From positions 122,692-186,691 of the forward strand of contig JADJQA010000008.1 of assembly GCA_016712985.1 (NCBI GenBank): a DNA stretch of 64,000 nucleotides, read 5' to 3'. The notes below the pieces were generated by a model. The model saw only the letters and a program-made list of their open reading frames with translations. It was not told the origin of the DNA and made no database searches. Positions 1-10,018 of this stretch are shown here, one piece after another. The position numbers and the translations under genes are program-made. The stretch comes from Sulfuritalea sp. Lineage in GTDB: Bacteria; Pseudomonadota; Gammaproteobacteria; Burkholderiales; Rhodocyclaceae. Position 1 is the first letter of the stretch, and the number at the start of each line of letters is the position of its first letter.

Positions 1-1
1 C

Positions 2-715
2 ACGCCGGGGATCACCACGGCTGAACTGGACAGGCTTTGTCACGACTACATGGTCGAGGTTCAGGGCTGTATCCCGGCGCCGCTCAACTATGCGCCTCCG
101 GGCTATGCGCCCTATCCCAAATCGATCTGCGCATCGGTGAATCATCAGGTCTGTCACGGCGTGCCGAACGAGCGTGCGCTGAAGAAGGGCGACATCGTCA
201 ATCTCGACATCACCACCATCAAGGACGGCTGGCATGGCGACACCAGCCGTACTTTCCGCGTTGGCGAGACCTCGATTCTTGCCAAGCGGCTGGTTTCCAT
301 GACACATGAGTGCATGTGGGTCGGCATCGCGCAGGTCCGGCCCGGGGTCCATCTGGGCGCCGTCGGCGCGGCGATCCAGAAACATGCCGAAGCCGCGGGA
401 TTCTCCGTGGTACGCGAGTTCTGCGGCCATGGCATCGGCCGCAATTTCCACGAAGAACCGCAGGTACTGCATTACGGCAAGGCCAGCGACGGCCCCTTGC
501 TGGTGCCGGGCATGGTGTTCACGATCGAGCCGATGATCAACGCCGGCAAGGCGGCGATTTCGGAACTGCCGGACGGCTGGACCATCGTCACCAAGGATCG
601 CAGCCTTTCGGCGCAATGGGAGCACACGGTCTGTGTAACCGAAACCGGCGTCGCGGTGATGACGCTCTCTGCGGGTGCACCGCCCTGCCCGCCCCACATC
701 CGGATCCATCCCTGA
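2..715 (+). CDS. map: Methionine aminopeptidase type I, 5' end cut by window edge
   Basis: Removes the initiator methionine from nascent proteins in the cytoplasm. The reading frame is open from base 2, so the first roughly 30 residues lie outside the window. The metal-binding signature of the family is visible: the two aspartates in NLDITTIKDGWHGDTSRTF, the histidine in FCGHGIGRNFHEEP, and the glutamates in FTIEPM and AQWEHTV. Size (237 residues seen) fits a 260-270 residue enzyme. The C-terminal tail after MTLSAG is proline-rich and less typical. glnD follows on the same strand, the order usual in betaproteobacteria (rpsB is normally upstream of this block in related genomes, but is not in the window). 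Confidence 0.95.
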   Translation, partial: TPGITTAELDRLCHDYMVEVQGCIPAPLNYAPPGYAPYPKSICASVNHQVCHGVPNERALKKGDIVNLDITTIKDGWHGDTSRTFRVGETSILAKRLVSMTHECMWVGIAQVRPGVHLGAVGAAIQKHAEAAGFSVVREFCGHGIGRNFHEEPQVLHYGKASDGPLLVPGMVFTIEPMINAGKAAISELPDGWTIVTKDRSLSAQWEHTVCVTETGVAVMTLSAGAPPCPPHIRIHP

Positions 716-952
716 ACATGACGAGCTGCTTTCGATTCACCCTCACACGGCAGGGTAGCGGCGCATGAGCGGCCCCCGCCGGGCCGTCCCAAAGGAGGCG
801 CCGCCAACCCGCGGAGCCGCGCGGCGGCGAACCACCGTCACCCCCTGCCTTGGGGCGACGGCAGGGTTTCGCGGAGCACTGCTCCGCGCTGCCGCAGCCG
901 GCCGGCTATGCAGAGCCTGCCGTGGGATCGAGGCCGGAGGGATGGTAGTCCC
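716..952. other. Intergenic region map-glnD, GC-rich with small palindromes
   Basis: No convincing gene is seen in these 237 bases. The stretch is very GC-rich and contains a near-perfect palindrome, GCGGAGCA-C-TGCTCCGC at 871-887. A purine-rich GGAGG at 936-940 may serve glnD. Confidence 0.5.
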
Positions 953-3524
953 ATGAGCGAACTGAGCGAAGTAGCCACAACGGCGCGGCTGCGACTCGCC
1001 GAGGGCCAGCAGGCACTGACGGCGACATGGCGGAAGGACCGGCTTGGTCCTGCCTTTCTTGGCGGCCGCGCGGCGCTGGTGGATGGCGTGCTGCGGGAAA
1101 TCTGGAGTACGCTGGCCATGCCCGCCGACTGCGCACTGGTGGCAGTCGGCGGCTATGGGCGCGGCGAACTCTACCCCGGCTCCGACGTAGACCTGCTGAT
1201 CCTGTTGCCGGAGGCAGACACCACGAGCGATGCGTCAGGCGCGGCCGCGCAGATTGAGCAACTGATCGGCCTGCTGTGGGATATCGGCCTCGACATCGGC
1301 CACAGCGTGCGCAGCGTCAGGCAGTGCCTGGAAGAAGCCGAACGCGACATCACGGTCAAGACCTCCTTGCTGGAAGCACGCCGTCTGACGGGGTCGCATG
1401 AGCTGTTTGCTGCCTTCGAACAAAGCTACAAGGCCGCGCTGCAACCCGCGGTCTTCTTCAAGGCCAAGCAACTGGAGCAGGTTGAGCGCTACGCCAAGTC
1501 CAACGACACGCCCTACTGCCTCGAACCCAACTGCAAGGAAAGCCCCGGCAGCCGCCGGGATCTTCAGGCCATCCAATGGCTGGCGCGCGCGGCGGACATA
1601 GGTAACGACTGGAAGTCGCTGGCGCTGGCCGGGCTGATTACCGAAGCGGAAGTGCGCCAGTTCGAACGCGCCGACCGGCTGCTGCGTGACTTGCGCATCG
1701 AGCTGCACCTGCTCACCGGCCGCCGCGAGGACAGGCTGCTGTTCGATCATCAGGAAAAGCTCGCCGGCGCCATGGGCATCGGACCTACCAAAGTCAGACG
1801 CGCTTCGGAAGTGCTGATGCAGCGCTACTACCGGAATGCCAAGCTGGTCACGCAGCTCAATGCGCTGGTGATGCAGGTGCTGGCCGATCGTCTGCTGCCG
1901 ACGCGACCGGGCCCGCCGATCATCATCGATGCGCATTTCCAGATGGTGCGCGAGCAGCTCGACGTGCGCGAGGAAGACGTGTTCCAGCGCCATCCGCGCG
2001 CCATACTCGAATGCTTCCTGCTGCAGACGCAGCGTGCCGAGTTGAAGAGCATGACGCCGCGCACCTTGCGTGCTCTGTGGCGCGCACAGACAGGCATCGA
2101 CGGCGGGTTTCGCCGCGATCCGGAAAACCGCGCGCTGTTCCTCAAGTTGTTCCAGCAGAAGCACCTGGTGATCATGCTGCGGCTGCTGAATCAATACGAC
2201 ATTCTGGGCCGCTATCTACCGGCCTTCGGCCGCATCGTCGGCCAGATGCAGCATGACCTGTTCCATGTCTACACCGTCGATCAGCACATCCTGCAGGTGA
2301 TTCGCAATCTGCGACGCTTTGTCCAACCCGAGTTCGCCCATGAGTACCCGTTCTGTTCGCGACTGATGGTCGGCTTCGAGAAGCGCTGGCTGTTGTACAT
2401 CGGCGCCTTGTTCCACGACATTGCCAAGGGTCGCGGCGGCGACCACTCGCAGCTCGGAAAAAAGGACGCCACGCATTTTTGCCGCGACCACTGCATCACC
2501 GGTGATGATGCCGAGCTGGTGGTATTCCTCGTCGAAGAGCATCTGACCATGTCGCGGGTCGCGCAGAAGCAGGACCTTGCGGATCCCGAGGTCGTCCTGG
2601 CCTTTGCCAGCAAGGTAGGTACCCTGCGCCGACTCACCGCACTCTACCTGCTGACCGTGGCCGACATTCGCGGCACCAGCCCGAAGGTGTGGAACACCTG
2701 GAAGGGCAAGCTGCTCGAAGACCTGTTCCGCATGACGGCCAGCGTGCTCAGCGGCGCCGCCGTGCTCCAGCTCACGGGCGTCGCGGAACGACAGGAAGAA
2801 GCGCGACGCATCCTGCGCTACCACGGCCTGCGTCCGGACGTCGAACTCGAACTGTGGAACCAGCTCGACACCGGCTACTTCATGCGGCATGCCGCCGATG
2901 AAATCGCCTGGCATACGCGGACCCTCTACCATCGTCCGTCAGCCACGCAGCCGGTGGTGCGCGGACGCCTCAACCCGATGGGCGAAGGCTTGCAGGTGAT
3001 GGTCTATGTACGAGACCAGCCCCTGCTGTTTGCCCGTCTCTGCGGCTTTTTTGCCCGACTCGGCTATAGCATCGTCGACGCCAAGATCCACACCACGCGC
3101 CATGGCTATGCACTCGACAGCTTTGTCGTGTTCGCCTTCGACACGACGCAGGCCTATCGCGACATGATCGCCCTGGTCGAACACGGCATCACCGACCAGC
3201 TCAACACACTGCCGCCGCTGCCGCTAGCGGTCAGCGGGCGCTTGTCGCGGCAGGTACGCCATTTCCCGGTGACGCCCGAAGTCGACATTCGCCCCGACGA
3301 ACGCGGCAGTCAGTACCTGATGTCGATCAGCGCCGCCGACCGACCGGGGCTCCTGTACGCGATCGCGCGCGTCCTGAGTGAACACGGCATCACCCTGCAT
3401 ACCGCCAAGATCGCCACCCTCGGCGAACGCGTGGAGGACAGCTTCCTCATCAGCGGCAAGGAACTGGCACACCGCCACCCTGGTGCGCCTGGAGCAAGAT
3501 CTGCTCGGAGCGCTTCAGGTATGA
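953..3524 (+). CDS. glnD: PII uridylyltransferase / uridylyl-removing enzyme, frame break near the 3' end
   Basis: Bifunctional sensor of glutamine that uridylylates and deuridylylates PII proteins. The nucleotidyltransferase motif GGYGRGELYPGSDVDLL is at about residues 66-82, the HD phosphohydrolase motif ALFHDIAKGRGGDHS at about 485-499, and two ACT domains follow (the second with AADRPGLLYAIARVLSEHGI). I chose ATG 953 (MSELSEV), with GGAGG upstream, over an in-frame ATG at 908. The frame used up to about 3469 ends in unrelated residues and a stop at 3535, but the next frame from 3471 gives TATLVRLEQDLLGALQV and a stop at 3524, which is the expected GlnD tail. One inserted or two missing bases near 3470 therefore break the gene in this sequence. 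Confidence 0.93.
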
Positions 3525-3531
3525 TCAGATC

Positions 3532-4006
3532 ATGAACTGGATTCGCGAGCAGTTTTACCGCCACCGACCTGCAAGGCCTGCTGTTCAGGCTGTCGCAGCA
3601 CGTCAAGGCATTTCAGGGACTGACTCCGGCGGAGATCAGTGACCTGCTCGGCAGTTCGGAAAAATGCACCTACGCACCAGGCGCCCATACCGTCAAGGAA
3701 GGCAACATCGGTACCCACATGTACATCATCCTCGGCGGCGAAGCACGAGTACTCAAGACGGGCCGCGATGGCGAGGTGGAACTCGCCCAACTTGCGCCGG
3801 CCGACAGCTTCGGCGAAATGGCGCTGGCGGACAAGGAGGCGCGCAGCGCCAGCGTGGTCGCCGATACAGATTGTGTGCTGGTGCGCATCAACGACCAGGC
3901 CATCCATTCGCGGCCCGAGACCGGCCTCAAGGTCTATCGCAACATCGCCAAGGTGCTTTCCGCCCGTCTGCGCGCGGCGGACGAACTGCTGGCCTGGCGG
4001 CTGTAG
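3532..4006 (+). CDS. Cyclic-nucleotide-binding (CNMP) domain protein, frame break near the start
   Basis: A small single-domain protein of the cAMP-receptor effector fold. From about 3556 the frame reads FTATDLQGLLFRLSQHV and continues through YAPGAHTVKEGN, MYIILGGEARVLK and the phosphate-cassette-like SFGEMALADKEARSASVV, ending LRAADELLAWRL. No DNA-binding domain is present, so it is probably a signalling or regulatory partner rather than a CRP-type activator. The most likely start, ATG 3532 (MNWIREQF), is one frame away from the body; removing one T from the TTTT run at about 3554-3557 joins them. It begins 8 bases after the expected glnD stop, suggesting co-transcription. The ligand is unknown. 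Confidence 0.75.
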
Positions 4007-4068
4007 CCGCCCCTCGGGGCTCGATACGCTATCGGTACGCCAGACGCGCCATGCAATGATCCGTTGGC

Positions 4069-4323
4069 TTAGACCGAAGCATCACGGAATGCACGGAGCA
4101 CGCTGTTGATGCGAGTCTGATAACCCGCACCCTGCGCTTTGAACCACTCCAGGACGTCTTGATCGATCCGCAGGGAAATCGATGCCTTGGAAGGCAGGAG
4201 CTGAAGTCCGCGCCGCACCATGCCACGAACGATATGGCGAACATCCGCCTCTGGATGATCGTCGGGCGCGTTGCACGTAGCTTTCCTTGTTTCAAGGCGA
4301 GCCCAATCAGTTCTTGATTTCAT
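4069..4323 (-). CDS. brnA: BrnA-like antitoxin
   Basis: The C-terminal half, ISLRIDQDVLEWFKAQGAGYQTRINSVLRAF, matches the ribbon-helix-helix-type BrnA antitoxin (IxLRLDxDVLxWFxxxGxGYQTRINxxLRxY). I chose ATG 4323 (MKSRTDWARL), giving 84 residues. BrnA neutralises the ribonuclease BrnT and represses its own operon. Here the start overlaps the last 17 bases of the brnT remnant, the arrangement usual for brnTA. Because the toxin gene is truncated, this is probably an orphan antitoxin. Confidence 0.75.
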   Translation of the reverse strand: MKSRTDWARLETRKATCNAPDDHPEADVRHIVRGMVRRGLQLLPSKASISLRIDQDVLEWFKAQGAGYQTRINSVLRAFRDASV

Positions 4324-4456
4324 CGAAGCAGATTTGCGTTTCGCGGTGGGTTGCTTTGCGGAAGGAGATGATGCGGATCTCATGTTTGTTCTCCGTATGC
4401 ACAATCGAGACAGGGATGCCAGCAAGGCGCCGCACCTCTCGTTCCGCATTGAATCC
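4307..4456 (-). pseudogene. brnT: Truncated BrnT toxin (C-terminal part only)
   Basis: About 49 residues related to the C-terminal half of BrnT remain: GFNAEREVRRLAG, then VSIVHTENKHEIRIISFRKAT, equivalent to the conserved HTxRxxxIRIISARKAT strand and helix. The N-terminal half with the catalytic residues is missing. The frame runs back into the 3' end of the RND permease gene without a plausible start. BrnT is a RelE-like ribonuclease of about 90 residues, so this copy is very unlikely to be active. Confidence 0.6.
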
Positions 4457-4461
4457 GAAGG

Positions 4462-7400
4462 TCAGCGCCCCGCGTGACGCAAGCGCCAGCGCCTGGCGAC
4501 GAAGCTCAGGCCGTCGTCGACGAAGGTGAACAACACCGGAATCACCAGCAGACTGAGGAAGGTCGAGGTAATCAGGCCGCCGATCACGACGATGGCCATG
4601 GGCGCGCGAAAGCTCGGATCGACGCCCAGGCCGAGAGCGATCGGCAGCATGCCCGCGCCCATCGCGATGGTGGTCATGACGATCGGCCGCGCCCGTTTGC
4701 CGGCGGCATCGAGCAGGGCATCCCAGCGGTTCATCGCGAAATCGCGCCGCGCCATGATGACGTAATCGACGAGCAGGATCGAATTCTTGGTAGCGATTCC
4801 CATCAGCATGACCAGGCCAATCATCGAAGGCATCGACAGCGCGGTGTTGCTGACGAACAGCGCGAGGAAGGCGCCGGGAACCGACAGGACCAGCGCGGCG
4901 AGGATGGTCAGCGGCTGGATGAAATCCTTGAACAGCAGCACCAGGACAACATAGATGCATAGCACGCCGGCGCCCATGGCGAGCAGGAAGCTGCTGAACA
5001 AGTCATTCATGGCTTCCGCGTCGCCGATGCTGGCCTGGGTCACGCCGGGCGGCAGCTTGCCCAGGCTGGGCAAGGCCAGGACCAGCTTTTCCGCAAGCCC
5101 CAGCGGGACGCCGTTGAGCTCGATCTCGAGATTGACGTTGCGCAGGCGGTCGTAGCGGTTGATCTCCGCCGGGCCGCTTTCGATCGCAAGGCTCGCCACG
5201 TTGGACAGCGGCACCGGCCCGCGCGCACCGGGCACCGGCAAGCGCGAAAGCAGCGCCAGATCCTGCCGCGCCGCGTCGGGCAGGCGCACCACCACCGGCA
5301 CCTGGCGCTGGCTCAGGTTGAGTTTCGACAGGCTCTGGCTGTAGTCGCCGCTGGTGGCGATGCGCAGCGTGTCGGCGATGGCCGCGGTGCTGACGCCCAG
5401 ATCGGCTGCGCGCGCCGCGTCGGGACGGATGATCAGCTCGGGGCGCACCAGACTTGCCGAGGAGATCACATTGCCAATGCCGGGAACGCTGCGCAACTCT
5501 CTTTCCACAACCGCCGCGTGCGCCGCCAAAGTTTGCCCGTCTTCTCCGGCCAGCACCAGCACGTACTTTTCGGCGGAACCGCCAAAGCCGACGCGGACCC
5601 GCACGCCAGGCAGCGCCTCCAGGGCGCGACGCAGCTCGCGCTCCACCGCCTGCTTGGAAACACCGCCGCGTTCGGAACGATGGGTCAGATTGATGGTCAG
5701 CGTAGCCTTGCGTACCTCGGCCGCGCCCTGCGGCGCGAAGGGTCGGCGCCGGTGTTGCCGCCGCCGATGGCGGTGACTCACCAGCTTGACATAGGGATTG
5801 CCTTGGACCAGGCCGCGGGCCTGCTCCGCTGCGGTGAAGGTCTGCCGAAAGGTGCTGCCGGGCGGCAGGGTGAGGCTCACCTGGGTTTGCGAAAGATCGT
5901 CCGGAGGAACGAAGCCCGTCGGCAAATAGGGCACCAGGGCGAAAGAACCGAAAAAGAACGCCGCGGCGGCAACCATTGTCAGCCAGCGATGCCGCAGGCA
6001 CCAGGCCGCCCAGCCCAGGTAGAGGTCCATCCAGCGCGGCTGCGGGCGAGGCCGGGCGACAGGTTTGAGGATGTAGGCGGCCATCATCGGCGTCAGTACG
6101 CGCGCCACAACCAGCGAGAAGAACACCGCAATCGCCGCGGTCCAGCCGAACTGGACGAAGAACTTGCCTGGCACGCCCCCCATGAAGGCCGTCGGCAGGA
6201 AAACCGCGATCAGGGTGAAGGTGGTGGCGATCACCGCGAGGCCGATTTCGTCGGCCGCCTCGATTGCCGCCTGGTAGGGTGACTTGCCCTGCGCCAGGTG
6301 GCGCATGATGTTTTCGATTTCGACGATCGCGTCATCGACCAGGATGCCCACCACCAGCGACAGGGACAGCAGGGTCACGACATTGATGGAAAAGCCCAGC
6401 CAGTGCATTGCGGCAAAGGCGGGAATCACCGACAACGGCAGCGCGGTGGCGGCGACCAGGGTAGCGCGGAAATCGCGCAGGAACAGCCAGACCACGATCA
6501 CCGCGAGAATCGCTCCCTCGAACAGCAGGATCATCGAACCATGGTAGTTCTCGGTCACCGGATCGACAAAATTGAAGGCCTCGACAATCGAGATGTCCGG
6601 GTGCGCTGTCTTCAGCATCGCCAGCGCCGCGACCACCCCTTGCGCCACTTCCACCTCGCCGGCGCCGCGCGAACGCACGATCTCGAAGCCGACCACCGGC
6701 TTGCCGTCGAGCAGCGCTGCGGAACGCTGCTCGCCCACGGTATCCGTAACCGTCGCCACCTGGTCGAGGCGGATGCGGCGGCCGTCGCCCAGCCCAATCT
6801 CCATCGCCGCCAGCGCCTCGGCGCTGTCCACGGTGGCGATGGTGCGCACCGACTGCTCGGCGCCGCCGATATCGCTGCGACCTCCCGCCGCCTCCTGCTG
6901 TACCTGGCGCAACTGGCGTGAAATATCCGCCGCAGTGGCATTCAGCGCCAGCAGCCGGGCCGGATCCAGCTCGACTCGCACTTCCCGCGTCACGCCGCCG
7001 ACGCGGCTTACGGCGCCGACGCCGCGCACCGCCAACAAGGTCTTGACCACCTGGTTATCGACGAACCAGGACAGCGCCTCGTCGTCCATCGCGGCGGACG
7101 CCACGGTGTAGGTGAGAATTGGCGAACCCGACAGACTCACCCTCGATATCACCGGGTCGCGAAGGTCGGCCGGCAGGTCGGCGCGGATGCGCGACACGGC
7201 GTCGCGGGTGTCGTCCACCGCCTCCTGGGTGGCCTTCTCCAGGCGATATTCGACGGTGACGGTGGCGACGCCATCCTGGACCCTGGTATAGATGTGCTTG
7301 ACCCCCTGCACCGTGGCGACGGAGTTCTCGATCTTGCGCGCCACTTCGGTCTCCAACTGGTCTGGCGACGCGCCGGGCAGCGAGGCGGAAATCGTCACCG

Positions 7401-7530
7401 TCGGCAGATCGATGTCCGGAAAGTTTTGTATCCTCATGGCGTTGAAGCCCGCCACACCGAGGAAGCCGAGCATGATGAAGAGCAGGACCGCGGGAATCGG
7501 GTTGCGGATCGACCAGGTGGAGACGTTCAT
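4462..7530 (-). CDS. RND efflux permease, HAE-1/AcrB-like family
   Basis: Inner-membrane proton-driven drug or solute exporter of about 1020 residues. It has the family's N-terminus (MNVSTWSIRNPIPAVLLFIM), PGASPDQLETEVARKIE, the transmembrane-4 region with acidic pair LVDDAIVEIENI, and a C-terminal permease repeat with MGIATKNSILLVDYV. It lies 30 bases downstream of its periplasmic adaptor gene, in the same direction, with no outer-membrane factor nearby. An internal stretch of about 12 residues, HRHRRRQHRRR, is foreign; the other frame there reads TAIGGGNTGAD. Two compensating indels at about 5741 and 5776 (plus-strand positions) explain it. Substrate cannot be deduced. Confidence 0.9.
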   Translation of the reverse strand: MNVSTWSIRNPIPAVLLFIMLGFLGVAGFNAMRIQNFPDIDLPTVTISASLPGASPDQLETEVARKIENSVATVQGVKHIYTRVQDGVATVTVEYRLEKATQEAVDDTRDAVSRIRADLPADLRDPVISRVSLSGSPILTYTVASAAMDDEALSWFVDNQVVKTLLAVRGVGAVSRVGGVTREVRVELDPARLLALNATAADISRQLRQVQQEAAGGRSDIGGAEQSVRTIATVDSAEALAAMEIGLGDGRRIRLDQVATVTDTVGEQRSAALLDGKPVVGFEIVRSRGAGEVEVAQGVVAALAMLKTAHPDISIVEAFNFVDPVTENYHGSMILLFEGAILAVIVVWLFLRDFRATLVAATALPLSVIPAFAAMHWLGFSINVVTLLSLSLVVGILVDDAIVEIENIMRHLAQGKSPYQAAIEAADEIGLAVIATTFTLIAVFLPTAFMGGVPGKFFVQFGWTAAIAVFFSLVVARVLTPMMAAYILKPVARPRPQPRWMDLYLGWAAWCLRHRWLTMVAAAAFFFGSFALVPYLPTGFVPPDDLSQTQVSLTLPPGSTFRQTFTAAEQARGLVQGNPYVKLVSHRHRRRQHRRRPFAPQGAAEVRKATLTINLTHRSERGGVSKQAVERELRRALEALPGVRVRVGFGGSAEKYVLVLAGEDGQTLAAHAAVVERELRSVPGIGNVISSASLVRPELIIRPDAARAADLGVSTAAIADTLRIATSGDYSQSLSKLNLSQRQVPVVVRLPDAARQDLALLSRLPVPGARGPVPLSNVASLAIESGPAEINRYDRLRNVNLEIELNGVPLGLAEKLVLALPSLGKLPPGVTQASIGDAEAMNDLFSSFLLAMGAGVLCIYVVLVLLFKDFIQPLTILAALVLSVPGAFLALFVSNTALSMPSMIGLVMLMGIATKNSILLVDYVIMARRDFAMNRWDALLDAAGKRARPIVMTTIAMGAGMLPIALGLGVDPSFRAPMAIVVIGGLITSTFLSLLVIPVLFTFVDDGLSFVARRWRLRHAGR

Positions 7531-7560
7531 GACATGAGGTTTGTCGCGGCGGCGCCAGGA

Positions 7561-8680
7561 CTACCGGGCGCCCGTCGCCGGCGCGGCATCCACCACCCGC
7601 ACCGTGTCACCCTCGGCAAGAAAGGCGCCGCCCGCGGCGACCACCCTGGCCGTACCGTCGAGGCCGCCGGTAATCTCGATCACGTCGGCGAAGCGGCGCC
7701 CGGTAGCGACCTTCACCTGCCTGACCCTGGCATCGCCGCCGATCTGCAACACGTAACTGAAGCCGTCGCGCAACACCACCGCGCTCTGCGGCAGGATCAG
7801 CGCCCTGACCGCGCCAGTATCGAATTCGCCGCGAGCAAACATGCCGGCCCTGGCGCCGCCCGCTGCCATGCCCGCGGGCAGATCCACATAGACGATGCCG
7901 TTGCGGGTCTGGGCGTCTACGGTGGGCGCGATCATGCGCACCTTGCCGGTAATCGCCGCACCGCCCGCTGGCGTGACCACGGCCGCGACACCTGGCCTGA
8001 GCAAAGGCAAGGTCGGCGGCGGCGACCTCGGCCCGCCATTCCAGCCGGCCCTGGCGGATCAGCCGGAACAACTCCTGTCCGGCAGACGCCACGGCGCCAA
8101 CCGCGGCGTTGCGCGCGACGATCACGCCATGATCCGGCGCAACCACAGTCGCCTGTTTCACCCGCACCTGGCGCATATCGAGTACCGCGCGTTGCGCATC
8201 CACCCGTGCCGCCGCGGTGCTTTCGGCGGTCAGGTATTCGGTGACCTTCTGGCCGCTGATGAAGCCCCTGGCCTGGAGATCCCGGGCCCGGATCACATTG
8301 GCCCCGGCCTCCTCCAGACGGGCTTGCGCCTCGGCCAGATTGGCGCGCGCTTCCGCCAGATCCGCCTGCACCGTCTCGGCTGCGAATACCGCCAGCACCT
8401 GGCCCTTGATCACCTGATCGCCGACATTGACCCGCACCTCGGCCAGCCGCAGGCCGCTGGATTCGGCGCCGATGCTGGTCTCCTGCCACGCCGCGATAGT
8501 GCCGTTGGCCGCCACGCGCAAGGGCAGCTCGGCCACCCGCGGCGAAACCGCGGTCACCGTCAGGGCCGGCTTTGCGACGTCAGCGGCCTTCTCCTCGGCG
8601 GTGCAGGACACAAGGGCCAGCAGAGCGATCAAACCGAGGGACACCAGGGCCAGGGCCTGGCGTGCGGGGTGGGTTCTCAT
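7561..8680 (-). CDS. RND periplasmic adaptor (HlyD/MexA family lipoprotein), one frame break
   Basis: Membrane-fusion protein that links the RND permease to an outer-membrane channel. The N-terminus has a signal peptide with lipobox (LALVSC, Cys 26), then a lipoyl half-motif (LAEVRVNVGDQVIKGQVLAVF), an alpha-helical hairpin (AEARANLAEAQARLEEAGAN) and beta-barrel sequence. At about 8007-8011 the frame must shift: upstream reads AAADL, the next frame continues PLLRPGVAAVVTPAGGAAITG and runs to the stop at 7561. The full span is about 372 residues, normal for the family. It is the first gene of a two-gene operon with the permease. Confidence 0.88.
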
Positions 8681-8978
8681 TGTTGTGGGCTACGCAGGGT
8701 GCTATCGGGGTGGCTCGCATTGTAGAGGAGTCGAGGCGCCCGATGCCCCAGGGCTGTGCAGGGCAAATTTACCCATTGCCAAACTCGGCCAGTGGACTTT
8801 CAGCGACGAAGTGACGCGCCGCGCCGGGCGAACACGAACGGGCCCGGCGCCGATCGAAGTCGATCCACTGCGGAGCCGGCGAGCTGTGCGAAACGATGCC
8901 TGGGCCGAGGGGTGCTCAGTCTCATCGGCCCGATGGGCTGCTAGACTCGCGCATGATTTCCACACGGAGTGCTCCAAC
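8681..8978. other. Divergent intergenic region adaptor / quinone oxidoreductase
   Basis: Nearly 300 bases between two divergently transcribed genes. It should carry both promoters, but I see no clear motif, repeat or small gene. Only a short ACGGAG at 8964-8969 is recognisable, as the likely ribosome-binding site of the gene starting at 8979. Confidence 0.4.
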
Positions 8979-9962
8979 ATGAAATACATCGACCACGGCA
9001 CCGGCGGCGACGCCGACTGCATGACGCTCGCCGAAGGACCAGCGCCGCAGGCAGGCCCCGGCCAGATCCTGATCGAGGTAGTCTGCGCCGGCATCAACCG
9101 ACCCGACGTGCTGCAACGCTCCGGCCGCTACCCGCCGCCGCCGGACGCCTCGCCGGTGCTGGGCCTGGAGGTCGCGGGCCGCGTTGTCGCGCTGGGCGCC
9201 GGCGTCACCGAATGGAAAGTCGGCGACGGCGTCACGGCGCTCACCGCCGGCGGCGGCTATGCCGAATACTGCGTTGCGGCGGCCAGCCATGTGCTGCCGA
9301 TTCCCGCGGGAATGGACTTCGCCACCGCCGCGGCGCTGCCCGAAACCTGGTTTACCGTGTGGGCCAACCTGATGGACCTGGGCCGTTTGAAGCGCGGCGA
9401 GCGACTGCTGGTGCATGGCGGTTCCAGCGGCATCGGCCTCACCGCGATCCAGTTGGCGAAGCACCTCGGTGTCGAGTGCATCGTCACGGTCGGCAATGAA
9501 GAGAAGGCTACCTTCTGCCGTACCGCAGGCGCGGCGCACGCGATCAATTACCGCACCGCCGACTTTGCCGCGGAAGTGAAACGGATCACCGCAGGCGCCG
9601 GCGTGGACGTGATTCTGGAAATGGTCGGCGCGCCCTACTTGCAGCGCAACCTTGCCGCGCTGCGACGCGACGGGCGGCTGGTGTATGTCGCCTTCCTCGA
9701 AGGCAGCAAGGGTGAAGCCGACCTGATGCCGATCATGATCAAGCGGCTGACGGTCACCGGCTCGACCATGCGGCCGCGCAGCCTGGCCGAGAAAACCGCG
9801 ATTCGCGATGCACTGGCGGCGAACATCTGGCCGGCCCTCGGGCGCGGAGAACTGCTGCCCCACCTGTTCGCCCGCTTTCCGCTGGCGCGAGCCGCCGAGG
9901 CGCACCGCCTGATGGAATCGAGTCGGCATATCGGCAAGATCGTGCTTGAGGTCACGGCGTGA
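8979..9962 (+). CDS. NAD(P)H quinone oxidoreductase, zeta-crystallin/PIG3 type
   Basis: Zinc-free medium-chain dehydrogenase of 327 residues. The N-terminal GroES-like domain (AGINRPDVLQRSGRYPPPP, then LGLEVAGRVVALG) is followed by a Rossmann fold with LLVHGGSSGIGLTAIQLAKHLG, the NADPH-binding motif of this group. It ends with the typical HxLMESSxHIGKIVL tail. ATG 8979 was chosen because homology starts there and an ACGGAG lies 10 bases upstream; the frame is open farther upstream but without similarity. The natural substrate is probably a quinone or enone, not determinable here. Confidence 0.92.
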   Translation: MKYIDHGTGGDADCMTLAEGPAPQAGPGQILIEVVCAGINRPDVLQRSGRYPPPPDASPVLGLEVAGRVVALGAGVTEWKVGDGVTALTAGGGYAEYCVAAASHVLPIPAGMDFATAAALPETWFTVWANLMDLGRLKRGERLLVHGGSSGIGLTAIQLAKHLGVECIVTVGNEEKATFCRTAGAAHAINYRTADFAAEVKRITAGAGVDVILEMVGAPYLQRNLAALRRDGRLVYVAFLEGSKGEADLMPIMIKRLTVTGSTMRPRSLAEKTAIRDALAANIWPALGRGELLPHLFARFPLARAAEAHRLMESSRHIGKIVLEVTA

Positions 9963-10018
9963 CGATTCTGGTGGATGTCTTCTCGAGGTAGCCTGGCCCA
10001 GGCCAAGCTGCCCTGGCC

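Noticed and set aside
765..956. A short frame between map and glnD
   Set aside because: Arginine-rich shadow sequence in GC-rich DNA without similarity or codon bias of a gene.
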